Of a DNA stretch of 64,000 bases, positions 59,557-64,000 are shown piece by piece. The stretch's first letter is position 1, and every line of letters begins with the position of its first letter. The stretch lies in contig NZ_CP149798.1 in assembly GCF_037940415.1 (NCBI RefSeq), forward strand, positions 4,311,001-4,375,000. The letters are read 5' to 3'. This DNA comes from Streptomyces sp. f51. Its GTDB lineage: Bacteria; Actinomycetota; Actinomycetes; Streptomycetales; Streptomycetaceae. The notes under the pieces were generated by a model that did not search any database, had not been told where the DNA came from, and worked only from the letters and a program-made list of their open reading frames with translations. The position numbers and the translations under genes were made by a program.

Positions 59557-61734
59557 TCAACTCCTCGATGGATCTCTGGACGTATCTGGGGTGGAGGGGA
59601 TCAGGAGGCCGAGCAGCCGGTCGGCCAGGGGCGGGCGGGCGCCGTCCGGGGTGCGCAGGCCGGCCAGTTCGTGGCTCAGGCGCCTGCGGTCGTCCGCCGT
59701 GACGACCAGCGCGGGCAGCAGCAGTTCCAGGGCCTGGGCGACGTCCGCGCGGTGCTCGGCCAGCCGGACCCAGGTGTGCAGGGCGGCCAGGGCGCCACGG
59801 GTCTGCCCGCGGTCGCCGAGCGAGGTCCGCCACAGGGCGGCCAGGTCGCGGGCGGAGTCCGGCTCGTACATGCCGGTGTCGGCGTACCACTCGACGAGGG
59901 CGCCCTCCTCGGCGCTGTCGCAGGCCCGCACGAACGCGGCCAGCGCGAGGGTGCGGACCGAGGGCGTGTCGTGGTGGAGCAGGCGCACCAGCTCGGAGAG
60001 CATCTCGCCGCGCCGGGCGCCCACGGAGAGCAGCAGGGCCGTCGAGTCGACCAGGTTGTCCGACTCGGTCTTGGCGCCCCCGCCCGCACGGGCACGGGCG
60101 GCGAGCGCGCTCAGCGCCGGGGCCGCGAGGTCGGGGCGCAGCGGGGTGAGCAGGCCGAAGGCGCGGATCGCGGTCCAGCGGCGGGCCCAGTGGGTGTCGG
60201 TGCACCACTGGGTGAGCAGGCGCAGGACGACGGGGGTGTCGAGGAACTGGGCGAGCGTGAGCGTGTTCGCGGCCGTGAGCCGGGAGCCGGACGTCTTGGA
60301 CACCGCCCAGCCGTCGATCAGCAGCTCCATCGCTGAGGGCAGGTCGGCGTGGGCCAGCAGCGCGGCGGCCGCGGCGGCCCGGGTCCGTACGACCGGACGC
60401 CGGTCGTGGGCCAGCTCCTTCAGCCAGGAGACCAGCGCGGGCCGCGCCGACGGATGGCCCGTCCAGACCTCGCCGAGCAGCACCCGAGGGGTGTTCTCCT
60501 TCTTGAAGCGGGCCGTGTACTGCGGCACCGCGCCCCATTTGGTGGTCTCGACCCGTACCTCGCCCTCGGCCCACGCCCGCTCCAGCCGGGTCTCCGCCGC
60601 GAGCCCGAACACCGGGATCTCCGGCGGCTGTTCGGGGTGCTGGAGCCGCTGGAAGTGCACGTAGAGCCGGTCGGCGAGTTCGGCGGCGAGCACGTAGGGC
60701 GCCTGGTCGAAGACGGCGAGCGAGATCAGGAACGCCTTGTCGCGCAGGGTGGACTCGGGGTCGCCGAGCCATTCCCGGCACTGCCGCTCGACCGCCGCGT
60801 GCCCGAAGTCGGCGAGGCGGGCCGCCGCCTGTTCGCCGCCGTCGTAGCGGGCGACCTCGGCGGCGAACCGGGCCACCTCGGCGGGGCGGTGGGCGCCGCG
60901 CGCGAGGAAGTCACGGACGGGGCCGAGGGCGAGCAGGCCGGTGACGTCCCCGGGCTCCTCGCGCAGGCCGTGGAGGTGGGCGCGCAGTACCTCGGCCGCC
61001 CCGGGGGGTTCCCAGGCGGAGGGGGCGACTCCCCGCAGGAAGGGGGAGTTCTCCAGGGTCACGACCAGGTACCCGCCGGTCTTCGCGAGCCGGTCGCGGG
61101 CCGCGTACAGATGGGTGTCGCGCAGCGGGCGGTTGCGGCTCAGCGGCAGATCGCGCAGGACGTGGCCGCCGGGCGCGGTGAGCTGGGCGCCCAGGTTCGC
61201 CGGTCCGGTCTCGGCCGACAGCGCGTGCACGGCGGGCACGCCCAGGTGGTGCAGGAGCATGAGCGCGGCGGCGTGGCGGCCGGTGGAGTGGGCGCCGGTG
61301 AGGACGAGGACGCGCTCGTCGCGCAGCCGGGCCAGGGCGGCGGCGAAGGAGGGACCCTCGACGAAGACCGCGGCGAGCTCGTCGAGCCGCCTGCGGGGGA
61401 TCTCGCCGGAGACGTACGCGGCCGAGGCGGCCGTCCCGTGGTGGTGGATCTCCGTCTTGCCGCCCAGGAACACGTCACGGGCCGAGCCGCCCGCCGACAC
61501 CCCGTGCTGGGACCCGGCGACCGCGCTGCCGCCGAAGGACGCGGCCTCGCCGAAGATGAATCCCGGGGTGTGCGCGACGAGTTCGCGCTGCGCGGCCCCG
61601 GCCTCCCGTGACTCCTCCTCGGGCTCGCCCGCGTCGAGGACCTCTCCGGAGTCCGGGTGCGCCCCTCCGGGCCGGGGCGCGTCCGGCGGTGGTACGTCGT
61701 CGAAGCCGCCCCGGGCGGGCGCGGGCGCCGTCAC
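59557..61734 (-). CDS. NLR/STAND-like protein: prion-like motif, P-loop-like region, HEAT-like repeats
   Basis: 725 residues from a GTG overlapping the cyclase stop (GTGA). Residues 58-96 carry FIFGEAASFGGSAVAGSQHG and DVFLGGKTEI, a motif also found at the end of the cyclase. A P-loop-like sequence follows at 147-154 (VLVLTGAHSTGRHAA), degenerate: Arg for Lys and His for Ser/Thr of Walker A. The second half (about 400-700) is Ala/Leu-rich helix pairs (RPVVRTRAAAAAALLAHADL; PSVRTLALAAFVRACD) typical of HEAT-type solenoids. It resembles bacterial NLR sensors. No effector domain of its own. Confidence 0.75.
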   Translation of the reverse strand: MTAPAPARGGFDDVPPPDAPRPGGAHPDSGEVLDAGEPEEESREAGAAQRELVAHTPGFIFGEAASFGGSAVAGSQHGVSAGGSARDVFLGGKTEIHHHGTAASAAYVSGEIPRRRLDELAAVFVEGPSFAAALARLRDERVLVLTGAHSTGRHAAALMLLHHLGVPAVHALSAETGPANLGAQLTAPGGHVLRDLPLSRNRPLRDTHLYAARDRLAKTGGYLVVTLENSPFLRGVAPSAWEPPGAAEVLRAHLHGLREEPGDVTGLLALGPVRDFLARGAHRPAEVARFAAEVARYDGGEQAAARLADFGHAAVERQCREWLGDPESTLRDKAFLISLAVFDQAPYVLAAELADRLYVHFQRLQHPEQPPEIPVFGLAAETRLERAWAEGEVRVETTKWGAVPQYTARFKKENTPRVLLGEVWTGHPSARPALVSWLKELAHDRRPVVRTRAAAAAALLAHADLPSAMELLIDGWAVSKTSGSRLTAANTLTLAQFLDTPVVLRLLTQWCTDTHWARRWTAIRAFGLLTPLRPDLAAPALSALAARARAGGGAKTESDNLVDSTALLLSVGARRGEMLSELVRLLHHDTPSVRTLALAAFVRACDSAEEGALVEWYADTGMYEPDSARDLAALWRTSLGDRGQTRGALAALHTWVRLAEHRADVAQALELLLPALVVTADDRRRLSHELAGLRTPDGARPPLADRLLGLLIPSTPDTSRDPSRS

Positions 61735-62618
61735 GCGGGCTCGCCCCCGCTCCTGCCCAGGTGGACGTCTCCGGTGACCTGTCCGCCCGACACCCCGTGC
61801 TGGTCCCCGGCGACGAGGCTCCCGCCGAAGCTGGGGGAGCCGCCGCCGAAGTCGAAGACGACGCCGGCGGCGGGCGCGGCCGCTCTCGGCTGCGGGGCCG
61901 GGGGCTCCGGCCGGGGTCCCGCGGGTTCGGTCCGCTGCCCGGAAGGCTCCGTCCGGGCTTCGTGGGGGGCCGCCCCCGGCGCCGGGCTCTCCCCCGAGCA
62001 GTCCGGCGCCGGGGCTCCCCCTGTTTCACCGTGGTCGTCCGCCCCGTGCGGGACCGGGCCGTGCAGCCAGGCCCGCAGGGGACCGTTCTTGCTGTCCACC
62101 GTCACCGGGTGGAAGCCGTGCGCCGGGATGCCCTGGTGGTCGTGCCGCACGATGCCCGCGTGCACGCTCTCGGAGACGCACAGGGCGAAGTCGTCCGGCC
62201 GCTCCCGCAGGGCCGTGCGCAGCAGCTGGGCGTCGAGGAGCCGGCAGGCGTGGTTGAGGTCGGAGCCGACCCAGCCGTCGTGCTCGTCGACGGCGACGTA
62301 CCCGGTGGCGACGACACCGCGCAGCCGGATCTGGGCCGAGCTGGACGCGGTCCGGTTGACCGCGCGGAGCAGCTCGGGCACCTCGGTGAGCAGGGTGCGC
62401 AGCAGCGCCGTGACGGAGGCGTTGGCGTCGATCAGCTCCATCACCGAGTCGCCGCGGTCCGCGCGCAGCCGCAGCCGTTCGTCGATGCCGGCGCTCTCCA
62501 GCGCGCGGTCCGTGATGTCGTACAGCATCCGGCGCAGGTAGGCCTGCTCCACGTCGTCCCGGTCGCTGTACTTCTCGATGTCCAGCAGGAGGATCGTCCG
62601 GCTCACGGGGTCGGTCAT
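61731..62618 (-). CDS. Class III nucleotide-cyclase-like protein with C-terminal prion-like motif
   Basis: 295 residues from ATG 62618. Residues 1-175 follow the class III cyclase fold: LLLDIEKYSD (first metal Asp, D13), DRGDSVM (second metal Asp, D57), GVVATGYVAV and WVGSDLNHACRLLDA (N122 and R126, transition-state positions). A Pro/Glu-rich linker of about 70 residues leads to the C-terminal motif FDFGGGSPSFGGSLVAGDQHG and GDVHLG. The motif matches the next gene's N-terminus. The base specificity (ATP, GTP, CTP or UTP) cannot be told. It may be an effector that is switched on by assembly. Confidence 0.75.
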   Translation of the reverse strand: MTDPVSRTILLLDIEKYSDRDDVEQAYLRRMLYDITDRALESAGIDERLRLRADRGDSVMELIDANASVTALLRTLLTEVPELLRAVNRTASSSAQIRLRGVVATGYVAVDEHDGWVGSDLNHACRLLDAQLLRTALRERPDDFALCVSESVHAGIVRHDHQGIPAHGFHPVTVDSKNGPLRAWLHGPVPHGADDHGETGGAPAPDCSGESPAPGAAPHEARTEPSGQRTEPAGPRPEPPAPQPRAAAPAAGVVFDFGGGSPSFGGSLVAGDQHGVSGGQVTGDVHLGRSGGEPA

Positions 62619-62703
62619 GGTCGCCTTTCGGTGGGGGCCTCGCCTGGCATGCAGGTTGGCGTCACCGGTGGGCCGGGTGTGAGGGCGGATGTCCCACTTG
62701 AAG

Positions 62704-62719
62704 TGTGACCGTGTGCACA
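62704..62719. promoter_or_regulatory. CRP-type operator upstream of the cyclase gene
   Basis: TGTGA-N6-GCACA, nine of ten positions of the TGTGA-N6-TCACA CRP consensus, 86-101 bp upstream of the cyclase ATG and 115 bp past the end of the CRP-family gene. Confidence 0.55.
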
Positions 62720-62724
62720 GAAGC

Positions 62725-62774
62725 GGTCCCGCGTCACGGGAGCCCCGGTGGTCCCGCGTCACGGGAGCCCCGGC
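62725..62774. repeat. 25-bp direct repeat with internal dyad
   Basis: Two adjacent 25-bp copies (62725-62749, 62750-62774; one difference), each containing TCCCG-N5-CGGGA. In the spacer between the CRP-family gene and the cyclase gene; operator or terminator role unclear. Confidence 0.7.
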
Positions 62775-62834
62775 GGTACGGGTCCTGACACCCGTGCGGG
62801 CCGTCGGGTCCCGGCACCGGTACGCGCTGCCGGT

Positions 62835-63548
62835 TCATCCCCGGGCGATCCGCCTCAGGACGTCCATGCGCAGGATCACCATGGTCCGGCGGCCCGTCAG
62901 CACCGCCTCCCGCTCCCGCAGTTCCTTCAGCAGGCGCTGGACCATCTCCCGGGACGCGCCCACGGAGCCCGCCAGCTCCTGTTTGCTCAGCGGGACGGAG
63001 AGCTCGACCCCCTCCTCGGTGCGGCGCCCGTTCGTGCGGGCCAGGTCCAGCAGGAGCGCGGCGAAGCGTTCGCGCACGCTCATGGAGGCGAACTCCAGCC
63101 GGCGGCGGTCGGCGGCGCGGGTGCGGTCGGAGGTGAGGCCGAGGAGGGCGAAGGAGACCGAGGGGGAGCGGGCGAGGAAGTCCCTGAACTGCTCCCGTAC
63201 GAGCGCGACCGTGCGGACCGGCTCCAGGGCCGTCACCGTCGCGGAGCGCGGCCGGCCGGTGAGCGCGGCGGACTCCCCGACGATGTCACCGGGGCCGCGC
63301 AGCGCGAGCAGCGCCTCGTAGCCGTTGGCGGCGGCGGCCGTCACCTTCGTCCAGCCGTGCGTCACGATCAGCACGTGCGAGGAGGGCTCGCTCTGGTGCA
63401 GGAGCACCATGCGGGGCGTGAAGGACAGCTCGCGGCCGAGGGCCAGCAGCGCGGAGCGGTCGGCGCTCTCCAGCCGGGCCAGGAACGGCACCCGGTCGTC
63501 CAGACTCTCGTCCTCGCCCGACGGTCCAGCCGCGGATCCAGCCGCCAT
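62835..63548 (-). CDS. CRP/FNR-family transcription regulator
   Basis: 237 residues from ATG 63548 with GGGGGA upstream (a GTG at 63587 would add 13 residues). Cyclic-nucleotide-binding fold with the phosphate-binding signature GDIVGES (G91, E92) and PRSAT (R101, S102), as in cAMP-binding CRPs. C-terminal winged helix: LSKQELAGSVGASREMVQRLLKELRE. First gene of the minus-strand cluster. Whether its ligand is the product of the adjacent cyclase is inference, supported by a CRP box in front of the cyclase gene. Confidence 0.92.
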   Translation of the reverse strand: MAAGSAAGPSGEDESLDDRVPFLARLESADRSALLALGRELSFTPRMVLLHQSEPSSHVLIVTHGWTKVTAAAANGYEALLALRGPGDIVGESAALTGRPRSATVTALEPVRTVALVREQFRDFLARSPSVSFALLGLTSDRTRAADRRRLEFASMSVRERFAALLLDLARTNGRRTEEGVELSVPLSKQELAGSVGASREMVQRLLKELREREAVLTGRRTMVILRMDVLRRIARG

Positions 63549-63755
63549 GAGTCCATCCCCCGTCCCCCGATCGGCCCCGTCGCCCACGCACAGTGACCGG
63601 AGTGCGGCAACGGGTCGACGTCCTCACCCAGTGTGTGCGGTACGGAGCCGATCGTGGGCTTTCATCGCGGAACCGATGACAAGCTGCGCCAAGTGTGAAG
63701 TGCCCCGAGAATGGATCGGGAGAAGTCCGGCGTGTCGGGCACCACGGCATTTGTT

Positions 63756-63784
63756 TTGACCGAAGTCCGTGAGGTAGGTACGCT
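63756..63784 (+). promoter_or_regulatory. rpsLp: Housekeeping promoter of the rpsL (str) operon
   Basis: TTGACC (63756-63761), 17 nt, TACGCT (63779-63784), near-perfect HrdB type. It leaves a leader of about 190 nt to rpsL. The rest of the 431-bp gap (63549-63979) also holds the divergent CRP-family promoter; I see no gene. Confidence 0.8.
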
Positions 63785-63979
63785 CTTACCTTGTGCCTGG
63801 GGTGTGCCCTGGCTCTCGTGCGTGCCTTCAGACCGCAAGGGGAGCCGTAAGCGGCCACCGCAATCTGCGCCCTTTTCGCCTCACGGCGGGGGGTCGTCAG
63901 TATTCGACACACCCGACCGCGTGGGTCGGTGGCGTTCCAGGTTAGCTTCACCATTCGGCACACAGAAACCGGAGAAGTA

Positions 63980-64000
63980 GTGCCTACGATCCAGCAGCTG
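63980..64000 (+). CDS. rpsL: 30S ribosomal protein S12 (first 7 codons)
   Basis: GTG CCT ACG ATC CAG CAG CTG encodes MPTIQQL, the invariant S12 start, with GGAGAAG upstream; the gene continues beyond the window. Position after rpoBC marks the start of the str operon. Confidence 0.92.

Overview
The window looks like a chromosomal core segment of a Streptomyces (or a very close actinobacterial relative). It is very GC-rich, many genes start with GTG or TTG, and genes overlap by ATGA/GTGA. The gene order is the actinomycete one: tRNA-Thr/tRNA-Met/rpmG/MaoC-type dehydratases/murB, then tRNA-Trp/secE/nusG/rplKA/rplJL/rpoBC/rpsL. There is no rRNA, CRISPR array, intact insertion sequence or intact prophage.

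Layout. 1-2111: RarD-type permease (partial) and a divergent redox pair (QorB-like reductase and HxlR regulator). 2130-5133: korBA, 2-oxoacid:ferredoxin oxidoreductase. 5369-9008: a NarL-type response regulator with two tandem, clearly duplicated histidine kinases. 9337-19690: a ten-gene nuoABCHIJKLMN operon with no nuoD, E, F or G, and a NuoC carrying a long repetitive tail. 19900-24300: HtpX, YccF, a SMI1/KNR4 protein, an APC permease, a GlsB-like protein and YajQ. 24502-26158: tRNA-Tyr, a frameshifted tyrosine-integrase relic and two small secreted proteins, probably the scar of an integrated element. 26383-32034: hypothetical/Nudix pair, small Cys protein, SDR, a lipoprotein without a normal start codon, and an amidohydrolase that has lost key ligands. 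32418-41737: tRNAs, rpmG, MaoC dehydratases, TetR/MFS, murB, TetR/SDR, adenosine deaminase and an aspartate aminotransferase. 41985-56495: transcription and translation core, with two lipoprotein genes wedged between rplA and rplJ. 56582-63548: a five-gene minus-strand cluster between rpoC and rpsL. 63980-64000: first codons of rpsL.

How the genes may work together. KorAB would generate reduced ferredoxin from 2-oxoacids, and the neighbouring truncated complex I has all the membrane pump subunits but no NADH module, so ferredoxin is a plausible donor; this is inference from content and proximity. The core block supplies RNA polymerase, NusG, SecE and the ribosomal stalk.

The most unusual part is 56582-63548. 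On one strand it encodes a CRP/FNR regulator with a cyclic-nucleotide pocket signature, a class III nucleotide-cyclase-like protein, a large P-loop/HEAT-like protein resembling an NLR/STAND sensor, an SPFH-like coiled-coil protein and a membrane M48 protease. The cyclase C-terminus and the start of the NLR-like protein share a glycine-rich motif (SFGGSxVAGxQHGVS...DVxLG), the arrangement expected of a prion-like (amyloid) signalling pair. A near-consensus CRP box (TGTGA-N6-GCACA) lies between the regulator and the cyclase gene. I propose it as a candidate cyclic-nucleotide/NLR signalling system, unproven.
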